Below are positions 48,137 to 53,471 of a stretch of 53,471 nucleotides of DNA, piece by piece. The position numbers and the translations under genes are program-made. Within the stretch, counting starts at the first letter, position 1. Each line of letters starts with the position of its first letter. A model generated the notes under the pieces. The model ran no database searches. It had not been told where the DNA came from and saw only the letters and a list, made by a program, of their open reading frames with translations. The DNA is from Oscillospiraceae bacterium (GTDB taxonomy: Bacteria; Bacillota; Clostridia; Oscillospirales; Oscillospiraceae), in contig JAJQCF010000018.1 in assembly GCA_021202845.1 (NCBI GenBank), forward strand, positions 1 to 53,471, given 5' to 3'.

Positions 48137-48660
48137 GCCTCGTCGTCCTCCTCGCCGAGAATTTCCCCGAGCCGCGTCTTGGCGCGGGATATGCGCTTGC
48201 GCACGTTGTCCGGCTTTATGCCGAGTATTTCCGCAATTTCCCCGTCGCTGTAGCCCTGCGCGTATTTCAGCAGCAGCACGGCCGAGTAGTCCGGCGGCAG
48301 CTTCGCCAGCGCCTCCGCCAACTCCGCGCCCGCCTCCGGCGCCCGCCCGTCCGCTATGTACGGCTCCAACTCCTCGTAGGAGCCGGCGCGCTCGCGCTTG
48401 TTGCGGCGGTAGATGTCTATTGCGGCGTTCCTTGTAATTATAACGAGGAAGGCGCGCGTTTTGTGACAGTCCTCTTCATTTATTTTTTCGAGATTGACGG
48501 CAACGCGCAGAAAAGCCTCGTGTACGGCGTCCTCCGCGTCGCGCTCGTGGCGCAGTATTTTGTACGCGGCGTAGTACATCGTCTGCCGGTAGTTCTCATA
48601 AAGCCGCTCAAACTTGCTCCGGCCGTCCTCGGAGGGTATGAGCTGTAAATAAATCAGCAT
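48133..48660 (-). CDS. ECF-type RNA polymerase sigma factor
   Basis: A 175-residue sigma-70 family ECF factor. Region 2 covers about 15-85 (YAAYKILRHERDAEDAVHEAFLRV, then TRAFLVIITRNAAIDIYRR). Region 4 covers about 110-165 (LPPDYSAVLLLKYAQGYSDGEIAEIL and RKRISRAKTRL). It directs RNA polymerase to stress-type promoters with GGAAC or TGTCAC -35 elements, depending on subgroup. Candidate targets in this window are 3139, 34879 and 47384. It is translationally coupled to the anti-sigma gene. No convincing own promoter was found upstream; a GC-rich hairpin separates it from the cytidylate kinase-like gene. Confidence 0.93.
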   Translation of the reverse strand: MLIYLQLIPSEDGRSKFERLYENYRQTMYYAAYKILRHERDAEDAVHEAFLRVAVNLEKINEEDCHKTRAFLVIITRNAAIDIYRRNKRERAGSYEELEPYIADGRAPEAGAELAEALAKLPPDYSAVLLLKYAQGYSDGEIAEILGIKPDNVRKRISRAKTRLGEILGEEDDEA

Positions 48661-48672
48661 ATATACACGCTC

Positions 48673-48704
48673 GGCTCTCCCGCCGCGGGTGTGGGGGGAG
48701 AGCC
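48673..48704 (-). terminator. GC-rich hairpin between the cytidylate kinase-like and sigma genes
   Basis: GGCTCTCCC pairs with GGGAGAGCC. The minus strand has no U-tract after it, so it may be a partial terminator or leader structure for the sigma mRNA, whose start codon is 13 bases away. Confidence 0.4.
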
Positions 48705-48727
48705 GGAGAGGTTAAATTTTTTTGAAT

Positions 48728-49327
48728 TTACTTCACTATGCCGCAGATGATGTCCACGCAGCGCTCGAGGCCGATTGTCTCCGTGTTCAGCGCCAAGTCG
48801 TAGTTCTGGAAGCGCCCCCACTCGCGGCCCGTGTAGTGCTTGTAGTAGACCTTGCGCTTTTTGTCCTTGTCCTCAAGCAGCGCCTGCGCGTTCTCCGTCT
48901 GGTCGCCGTACTCCTCGCGTATGCGCTTGGCGCGCGCGGTGTAGGGCGCGTGAATGAACACGTTGAAAACGTCGTCGCGGTCGCGCAGTATGTAGTCCGC
49001 GCAGCGCCCGACGATTACGCACGGCTCCTTTTCCGCCAGCTGGGTTATGACGTCCGACTGCGTTATCCAGAGATAGTCGTTCGCGGAAAGCCCGTTCATC
49101 GCCCCCGCGCTGCCCTTGGCGGTCATGGCAAAGCCGAACAGCGACTTTGTCGGCGCGTACTCGCCCTGCTGCTCGATGTATTTTTCATGGAAGCCCGTCT
49201 CGTCCGCGACGTGCTTGACAAGCGCCTTGTCGTAGAAGGCAACGCCCAGCTTCTCCGCCACGAGGCTGCCGACCAAGCGTCCCCCGCTCCCGTATTCGCG
49301 GCTTATGGTGATAATTCTTTTTTTCAT
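48728..49327 (-). CDS. Cytidylate kinase-like P-loop protein
   Basis: A 199-residue protein of the cytidylate-kinase-like family (PF13189 type). The P-loop region ISREYGSGGRLVGSLVAEKL is at the start, then FYDKALVKHVADETGF, and the lid segment has RAKRIREEYGDQTENAQALLEDKDKKRKVYYKHYTGREWG. Family members are predicted nucleoside-monophosphate kinases, but their substrate has often not been shown; canonical Cmk is a different subgroup. AGGAGG lies close before the ATG, just beside a hairpin. The gene has its own promoter. Confidence 0.88.
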   Translation of the reverse strand: MKKRIITISREYGSGGRLVGSLVAEKLGVAFYDKALVKHVADETGFHEKYIEQQGEYAPTKSLFGFAMTAKGSAGAMNGLSANDYLWITQSDVITQLAEKEPCVIVGRCADYILRDRDDVFNVFIHAPYTARAKRIREEYGDQTENAQALLEDKDKKRKVYYKHYTGREWGRFQNYDLALNTETIGLERCVDIICGIVK

Positions 49328-49341
49328 TTTGGAATCCTCCT

Positions 49342-49376
49342 GTCAGAGCTTAGAAAAAGTTTACATACCCTCTGAC
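49342..49376 (-). promoter_or_regulatory. Leader hairpin of the cytidylate kinase-like gene
   Basis: GTCAGAG pairs with CTCTGAC over 21 bases, one base before AGGAGG. It fills most of the short leader and could influence ribosome entry. Confidence 0.4.
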
Positions 49377-49379
49377 TGT

Positions 49380-49407
49380 ATTATAATATAAATCCGAAAA
49401 ATTTCAA
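49380..49407 (-). promoter_or_regulatory. Promoter of the cytidylate kinase-like gene
   Basis: On the minus strand TTGAAA (49407-49402), 16 bases, TATAAT (49385-49380). Confidence 0.7.
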
Positions 49408-49445
49408 GCTAAATTTTTGTATAGAGCCATTATTCCGCCGCAAAA

Positions 49446-49474
49446 CGCAAAAATGACCGCGCGGGGCGGTCATT
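49446..49474 (-). terminator. Terminator of pnp
   Basis: On the minus strand AATGACCGC pairs with GCGGTCATT and TTTTTGCG follows. Confidence 0.8.
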
Positions 49475-49505
49475 CTTGTCTTATATTAAGCTAAAAATCC
49501 TTTTT

Positions 49506-51632
49506 TCAGTCCACGAAGCCGAGGCGCTCGCGCTCGCGTATGGCGTCCTTGCGGCTGAGGTTGACGCGGCCGCGCTCGTCTATGCCGGTGACCTTGACCC
49601 AAGTCATGTCGCCGATATTAAGCACGTCCTCGACCTTCTCCGTGCGGCGGAACTCGAGGTCCTTGATGTGGCACATTCCGTCCTTGCCCGGGACAAGCTC
49701 CACGAACGCGCCGATGGGGATTATGCGCACGACCTTGCCGTAGTAGAGCTGACCCACTTCCGGCTCGAACACGATGTTCTCAATGGTCTGGCGCGCGGCG
49801 CGGCAGGCGTCGATGTCCTCGCTGGCAATGAACACGGAGCCGTCGTCGTTGATGTCTATCTTGCAGCCGGTGTCGGCGGTAATCTTCTGGATAACCTTGC
49901 CGCCGGAGCCGATGACCTCGCGTATCTTGTCGGGGTTGATGCGCATTTGAATCATCTTCGGCGCGCTCTTTGCCAGCTCCTTGCGCGGCTCGGAGATGAC
50001 CGGCAGCATTATCTCGTCAAGAATCTGGATGCGCGCCTCGCGGGTCATTTCCAGCGTCTTTTTCACTATCTCGTGCTTGAGGCCGTCGTTCTTGAGGTCC
50101 ATTTGAATGGCGGTGATGCCCTGCTTGGTTCCCGCCACCTTGAAGTCCATTTCGCCGTGGAAGTCCTCAACGCCCTGAATGTCGATGAACGTAGTCCAGT
50201 CCTCGCCGTCCTGAATAAGACCGCAGGATATGCCCGCCACGGGCGCCTTTATCGGCACGCCGGCGTCCATGAGCGCCAAAGTGGAGCCGCAGATGGAGCC
50301 TTGGGACGTGGAGCCGTTGGAGGACAGCACCTCGGACACCACGCGGATTGCGTAGGGGAAGTCCTCAACGCTGGGGATAACGGCCTGCAAAGCCTTTTCC
50401 ACAAGCGCGCCGTGGCCGTACTCGCGTCTGCTGGTGGAGCGCGCGGGGCGCGCCTCGCCGGTGGAGTAGGGCGGCATATTGTAGTGGTGCATGAAGCGCT
50501 TGGAGTCCTCTTCCCAGATGGTGTCAATCTTCTGGCACATGGAGAGCGTGTTCAGCGTGGCAATGGACAGGACCTGCGTCTGGCCGCGGGTGAACAGGCC
50601 GGAGCCGTGTACGCAGGGGATAAGTCCGACCTCGCTGGCGAGCGGGCGGATTTCGTTCATCGCGCGCCCGTCCACGCGCTTGCCCGCCAGCAGCCACTTC
50701 TTGACGACCTTTTTCTGTATTTTGTACAGTATCTCGTCCATATACTGCATGAGGTCGGGGTGCTCCTCGCCGTACTTCTCCTGCACCATTGTCACCCACT
50801 CGTTGACGCGCTCCTCGCGCACGTTCTTGTCGTCGGTGTCCATGCAGTGCTCCATGCCCTCGAACTCGTTGGCGACCAACTTTTCAAACAGCTCGTCGTC
50901 AAAGGCGGCGTGCTCGTAGGTGAACTTGGGCTTGCCGACGTCGGCAACCATTTTGTCGATGAGGTCAAGCACGGGCTGCAGGTGCTCGTGAGCCTGCAAA
51001 ATGCCCTCGTACATGATGTCCTCGGGAATCTGGTCGGCCTCGGCCTCTATCATTATTATTTTCTTGTGGCTGGCGGAAATGGTGACGGTCATGCGGTTGT
51101 TCTCGCGCTCGGCCTTGGTCGGGTTGAACAGGTACTTTTCGCCGTCCCAGCCCAGCAGTATGCTGGCGATAGGTCCGTTGAAGGGCACGTCCGAGATGCA
51201 GACCGCGGCGGCGGCGCCGATGGCGGCGGTTATCTCCGGCGAGCAGTCGCGGTCAACGCTGAGCACGTCGCAGGTGATGATAACGTCGTTGCGCAAGTCG
51301 GAGGGGAACAGCGGGCGCATGGGGCGGTCGATGAGGCGCGCGGCCAGCACCGCGTTCAGGCTCGGCTTGGCCTCGCGGCGCATGAACGAGCCGGGAATAC
51401 GTCCCACGGAGTAGAGCTTTTCGTTGAAGTCCACGGAGAGCGGGAAGTAGTCGATGCCGTCCTTGGGGCGGGCGGAGGCCACGACGGTGACGAGCACGGT
51501 TGTCTCGCCGTAGCTCGTGAGCACGGCGGCGTTGCAAAGCTCCGCCATTTTGCCAATCTCCATTTTCAGGGGACGGCCTTCGTAGTCCATTTCGTAGGTT
51601 TTGGTGTCAAATTCTCTTTTCTTGATAATCAA
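49506..51632 (-). CDS. pnp: Polyribonucleotide nucleotidyltransferase (PNPase)
   Basis: A 708-residue phosphorolytic 3'-5' exoribonuclease of mRNA decay. Two RNase PH domains (first around GETTVLVTVVASARPKDG; second around HGSGLFTRGQTQVLSIATL) flank a helical linker. A KH domain (IREVIGSGGKVIQKITADTG) and an S1 domain (YYGKVVRIIPIGAFVELVPG) complete it. Length is normal. The start is TTG, with GGAG 8 bases upstream. The gene follows rpsO, the common bacterial order, and its leader carries a large hairpin as in auto-regulated pnp genes. Confidence 0.98.
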   Translation of the reverse strand: MIIKKREFDTKTYEMDYEGRPLKMEIGKMAELCNAAVLTSYGETTVLVTVVASARPKDGIDYFPLSVDFNEKLYSVGRIPGSFMRREAKPSLNAVLAARLIDRPMRPLFPSDLRNDVIITCDVLSVDRDCSPEITAAIGAAAAVCISDVPFNGPIASILLGWDGEKYLFNPTKAERENNRMTVTISASHKKIIMIEAEADQIPEDIMYEGILQAHEHLQPVLDLIDKMVADVGKPKFTYEHAAFDDELFEKLVANEFEGMEHCMDTDDKNVREERVNEWVTMVQEKYGEEHPDLMQYMDEILYKIQKKVVKKWLLAGKRVDGRAMNEIRPLASEVGLIPCVHGSGLFTRGQTQVLSIATLNTLSMCQKIDTIWEEDSKRFMHHYNMPPYSTGEARPARSTSRREYGHGALVEKALQAVIPSVEDFPYAIRVVSEVLSSNGSTSQGSICGSTLALMDAGVPIKAPVAGISCGLIQDGEDWTTFIDIQGVEDFHGEMDFKVAGTKQGITAIQMDLKNDGLKHEIVKKTLEMTREARIQILDEIMLPVISEPRKELAKSAPKMIQMRINPDKIREVIGSGGKVIQKITADTGCKIDINDDGSVFIASEDIDACRAARQTIENIVFEPEVGQLYYGKVVRIIPIGAFVELVPGKDGMCHIKDLEFRRTEKVEDVLNIGDMTWVKVTGIDERGRVNLSRKDAIRERERLGFVD

Positions 51633-51684
51633 GAGAGTGTCTCCTTTCGCGTTTTTCGGTGGAGACGCGCCAGCTTAGCACTTG

Positions 51685-51728
51685 GGAAAAAGCTCCGCTC
51701 CCGCCGCAGACGGTGGAAGCCCTTTTCC
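51685..51728 (-). promoter_or_regulatory. Large imperfect hairpin in the pnp leader
   Basis: GGAAAAGGGCTTCC pairs imperfectly with GGAGCTTTTTCC across a GC-rich middle that itself pairs (CCG with CGG). E. coli pnp is controlled through RNase III cleavage of a leader hairpin, so a similar role is possible here. Confidence 0.4.
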
Positions 51729-51780
51729 AAATACTAAAGCCGGGCGGCTCCGCTCTTGTGTGTGGATGGCTTGGGCGGTT

Positions 51781-51822
51781 ATAAAAATTGTACGGGAACA
51801 TATTCGCTTGTCCCCGTACAAA
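51781..51822 (-). terminator. Terminator (attenuator) between rpsO and pnp
   Basis: On the minus strand GTACGGG pairs with CCCGTAC and AATTTTTAT follows. No clear separate pnp promoter was found, so partial read-through into pnp is likely. Confidence 0.75.
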
Positions 51823-51861
51823 AAACCTTCATTTACCCTCGGATTTTGCCGGACAAGAGGC

Positions 51862-52128
51862 TTATTTGCGTATGCCCAGCTTAGCTATAATGGCGCGGTA
51901 ACGCTCGATGTCCGTTCTGGTGAGATAGTCAAGCAGACGGCGGCGCTTACCGACCATTTTGTACATGCCCAGACGGCTGTGATTGTCGTTGGGGTGCTGC
52001 TTCAGGTGCTCGGTGAGCTGTCTGATGCGCTCGGTGAGTATGGCAATCTGCACCTCCGGCGAGCCGGTGTCGGTCTCATGGGTGCGGTTGGCCTCGATAA
52101 CGGAGGTCTTCTGTTCCTTGGTAATCAT
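51862..52128 (-). CDS. rpsO: 30S ribosomal protein S15
   Basis: An 88-residue S15, which binds the central domain of 16S rRNA early in assembly. The whole protein is conserved ([28 protein letters not shown]-like [19 protein letters not shown] and [13 protein letters not shown]). AAAGGAAA lies 8 bases before the ATG. The leader of about 85 bases is structured and may mediate the S15 feedback known in several bacteria. It is followed by pnp. Confidence 0.99.
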   Translation of the reverse strand: MITKEQKTSVIEANRTHETDTGSPEVQIAILTERIRQLTEHLKQHPNDNHSRLGMYKMVGKRRRLLDYLTRTDIERYRAIIAKLGIRK

Positions 52129-52222
52129 CGCAATAATTTCCTTTCCGGTTTTTATAAGTATCCGCCGGCTAAGTAAGGGCTGAAAGGCGGCCCCAAACTG
52201 AGCGCGGGGACTGAACTTGAAT

Positions 52223-52251
52223 ATGATACCACATCGTCAGCGATTTGTAAA
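52223..52251 (-). promoter_or_regulatory. Promoter of rpsO
   Basis: On the minus strand TTTACA (52251-52246), 17 bases, TATCAT (52228-52223). The leader contains GC-rich pairs: CCGCC with GGCGG, and CCGG with CCGG next to the ribosome site. Confidence 0.65.
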
Positions 52252-52299
52252 GCCTATTTTTCGCGGGTTTGGGGAGAAAAATTCAGGATTGCGCCGTTT

Positions 52300-52587
52300 T
52301 TACACTCTGTTAATGGGCTGAAACTCAATTTTCACCTTCATACCCATACCCGCGGCCAGCCTTTGCAGGGTCTTGAGCGACGGGTTGCCGTTGCCGGTTT
52401 CAAATTTGCTTATGTCGCTCTGGGATATACCCGTTCTCTCGGAGAGCTGCTTCTGCGTCAGCCCCGCCTCCCGCCTCGCGTCCAGCATAGCGCGAATCAG
52501 CGAAAACTCCGGCTCCAGCGCGTCATACTCGGCCTTAAATTCAGGGTCTTGCAGCCGTTCCTGCAAATAATCATCAAAATTAGTCAT
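52300..52587 (-). CDS. HigA-type antitoxin (XRE helix-turn-helix)
   Basis: A protein of about 95 residues. The N-terminal part (LQERLQDPEFKAEYDALEPEFSLIRAMLDAR) is the usual extension of HigA-like antitoxins. The helix-turn-helix is GLTQKQLSERTGISQSDISKFETGNGNPSLKTLQRLAAGM. It would neutralise the preceding toxin and repress the operon. Its ATG overlaps the toxin stop codon by 8 bp; a GTG four codons earlier is also possible. Toxin-first order is typical of HigBA. No terminator with a clear U-tract was found after the stop. Confidence 0.88.
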   Translation of the reverse strand: MTNFDDYLQERLQDPEFKAEYDALEPEFSLIRAMLDARREAGLTQKQLSERTGISQSDISKFETGNGNPSLKTLQRLAAGMGMKVKIEFQPINRV

Positions 52588-52942
52588 TGCCGTTTTCACT
52601 TCTTTCTAAAAATTCTTTTCTGTATCTCTTTGCGCGCTCAATTTCTCTCGGCGGTGTTTTTTGAGTTTTTTTGATAAATCCATGTGTCAGAATCGCTTTG
52701 TTGCCAACGACAAAAAAGTACATCACCCTTGTAATATTGCTGCCCTGCTTCGCTCTTAATTCAAATATGTCGGATTCCAAAGCCTTTGAAAACGGCTCTC
52801 TCAGCTCCCAGCCGTAATCCCGCAGCATCGCGATTGTCTGTGCCATTTTAGCCTGCATCTTTTTATCAAGAGAATCCAAAAACTCGCGTGCCGGTTCGTC
52901 GCCGTTCGGTGTGTCGTAGAATATTACCTCTATCTTCCCCAT
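52580..52942 (-). CDS. HigB/RelE-type toxin (phage gp49-like family)
   Basis: A 120-residue protein of the RelE/HigB mRNA-interferase superfamily (PF05973-like). It has the usual blocks EVIFYDTPNGDEPAREFLDSL, LRDYGWELREPFSKAL, IFELRAKQGSNITRVMYFF and HGFIKKTQKTPPREIERA, with basic residues on the expected strand. Such toxins cleave mRNA on the ribosome. The ATG at 52942 is used; the ribosome site is weak (GAGAG). Strong promoter and palindromic operator lie immediately upstream, so the module is autoregulated by HigA. Confidence 0.88.
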   Translation of the reverse strand: MGKIEVIFYDTPNGDEPAREFLDSLDKKMQAKMAQTIAMLRDYGWELREPFSKALESDIFELRAKQGSNITRVMYFFVVGNKAILTHGFIKKTQKTPPREIERAKRYRKEFLERSENGND

Positions 52943-52960
52943 AGATGTCACTCTCTATCT

Positions 52961-52980
52961 ATATCGGTTTTATCCGATAT
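52961..52980. promoter_or_regulatory. HigA operator
   Basis: ATATCGG, 6 bases, CCGATAT is a perfect inverted repeat between the -10 element and the toxin start, at the transcript start. Confidence 0.7.
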
Positions 52981-52982
52981 TT

Positions 52983-53011
52983 ATTATATGCTATTGAACC
53001 CATATTGTCAA
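52983..53011 (-). promoter_or_regulatory. Promoter of the HigBA-type operon
   Basis: On the minus strand TTGACA (53011-53006), 17 bases, TATAAT (52988-52983); both hexamers are perfect. Confidence 0.85.
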
Positions 53012-53206
53012 GAGCTTTTGCGTCGCGTCTCTCGGAAGTGTTAAAAAACAGCGGGATTTTGCAAAATCCCCCCCGCTTCGCGGAAAATTTCTCGCGCGAT
53101 AGTGATGACTGCAAGCGATTCCTTGACCGCATGTATTACCTATTTAGGAGACACCATGCTCTACAGCTAAAACGTCTGCGCGCGTGTTCGGTGCACAACA
53201 AAAGTC
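53012..53206. other. Intergenic region with an 18-bp palindrome
   Basis: GGGATTTTGCAAAATCCC (53053-53070) is a perfect palindrome flanked by GC and CCCGC. Nothing else was recognised up to the small RNA promoter at 53207. An unsupported ORF crosses it on the plus strand. Confidence 0.5.
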
Positions 53207-53234
53207 TTGACAACTACGCGCAAAATGTTATAAT
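53207..53234 (+). promoter_or_regulatory. Promoter of antitoxin RNA 4
   Basis: TTGACA (53207-53212), 16 bases, TATAAT (53229-53234): the same hexamers and spacing as in units 1-3. Confidence 0.85.
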
Positions 53235-53240
53235 GAAATC

Positions 53241-53330
53241 GCAAGAGGCTCCGTCGATAGACGGTTTGGCCTAAATCGCTAAGGTATTAAAAAATGACCG
53301 TCGCTTTTGGCACAGTGGGCGGTCATTTTT
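53241..53330 (+). ncRNA. Small RNA 4, candidate type I antitoxin
   Basis: A predicted RNA of about 90 bases that ends in a hairpin with AAAATGACCG (53291-53300) and CGGTCATTTT (53320-53329). The hairpin has A/T tracts on both sides and can terminate in both directions. Its 5' part (AGGCTCCG...ACGGTTTGGC) is not the motif of units 1-3, yet it again matches its own toxin leader (AGGCTCCG...CGGTTCGGC). Confidence 0.7.
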
Positions 53331-53409
53331 TATTGCGGTACTGTAAATATACAGACACAATAGTGGTAATCAGTATACCGAGCCCTATAAGGTCAGAGTA
53401 AGTAACCAC
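53323..53409 (-). CDS. Small hydrophobic type I toxin 4
   Basis: A 28-residue peptide: MVTYSDLI start, hydrophobic helix (GLGILITTIVSVYL) and basic tail QYRNKK. It is related to toxins 1-3 by the VTYxD start, length and tail, but diverged in the helix. The start is GTG, 7 bases after AAAGGAGGG. That site is predicted to pair in a hairpin (CTCCTT-gtta-AAGGAG, extended by GGCA/TGCC). The stop lies in the shared terminator. The promoter would be beyond the right edge, so the unit is incomplete in this window. Confidence 0.72.
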   Translation of the reverse strand: MVTYSDLIGLGILITTIVSVYLQYRNKK

Positions 53410-53471
53410 ACGGCATCCCTCCTTTAACAAGGAGTGCCGAACCGCCTACCGAATATCTCGGAGCCTGCCCC

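Noticed and set aside
51633..51780. Riboswitch in the pnp leader
   Set aside because: No known aptamer core was recognised; an RNase III-type hairpin is the simpler reading.

Overview
The window looks like a chromosomal segment of a GC-rich, low-motility-signature gut Clostridia bacterium, most likely Oscillospirales. This placement is inferred from protein style: Gram-positive Shine-Dalgarno sites and sigma-A promoters, SLH-domain surface proteins, lipoproteins with LTGC/LAGC lipoboxes, a CIRCE-controlled groESL operon, split 2-hydroxyacyl-CoA dehydratase/activase-type genes, and rpsO-pnp order. No rRNA gene lies in the window, so the taxon cannot be fixed from the sequence alone.

Layout. 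At 1-250 are leftward tandem rRNA-type promoters and a boxA-like leader for an operon beyond the left edge. At 0.4-2.5 kb are a zinc-ribbon membrane protein, an HD hydrolase and a short-chain dehydrogenase. At 2.5-14.4 kb an XRE regulator faces an eight-part transport locus: two duplicated solute-binding lipoproteins with propeller-like N-terminal regions, two sugar-type permeases, an HlyD-like adaptor, a MacB-core protein and a MalK-type ATPase. At 14.4-20.6 kb, all leftward, are two AT-rich small enzymes, an SLH serine protease and a three-gene activase/HgdB-like operon. At 20.6-25 kb are a metal-box-controlled ZIP transporter, groESL with CIRCE, and a THUMP RNA methyltransferase.

At 25.0-26.0 kb are three tandem copies of a small hydrophobic-peptide gene. 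Each is paired with a converging small RNA, and each RNA has its own near-consensus promoter. This is best read as a type I toxin-antitoxin array. A fourth, diverged copy ends the window at 53.2-53.47 kb. A tRNA-Leu(UAA) follows the array, then a large SLH surface protein. At 29-33 kb is a MarR regulator with a heterodimeric ABC exporter. At 33.4-41.9 kb are housekeeping genes: RluA-family synthase, prfA, a TsaC-like gene, coaE, an M18 peptidase and a ClpP/TepA-like protease. A DUF4349 lipoprotein with an RpoE-like promoter and an AAA/DUF4143 ATPase also lie there.

At 41.9-48.7 kb, all leftward, is an envelope island of lipoproteins, small membrane proteins and AT-rich secreted proteins beside an ECF sigma/anti-sigma pair. 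The end holds a cytidylate kinase-like gene, pnp, rpsO, a HigBA-type module and the fourth type I unit.

The main candidate for an undescribed system is the type I array. In all four units both RNAs begin with the same motif, carried as inverted arms in the DNA and varying together between copies. In all four the toxin Shine-Dalgarno site is predicted to be locked in a hairpin. The second candidate is the hybrid transport locus, which joins sugar-importer parts to MacAB-like exporter parts. All coordinates for promoters, small RNAs and hairpins were read by eye and are predictions.
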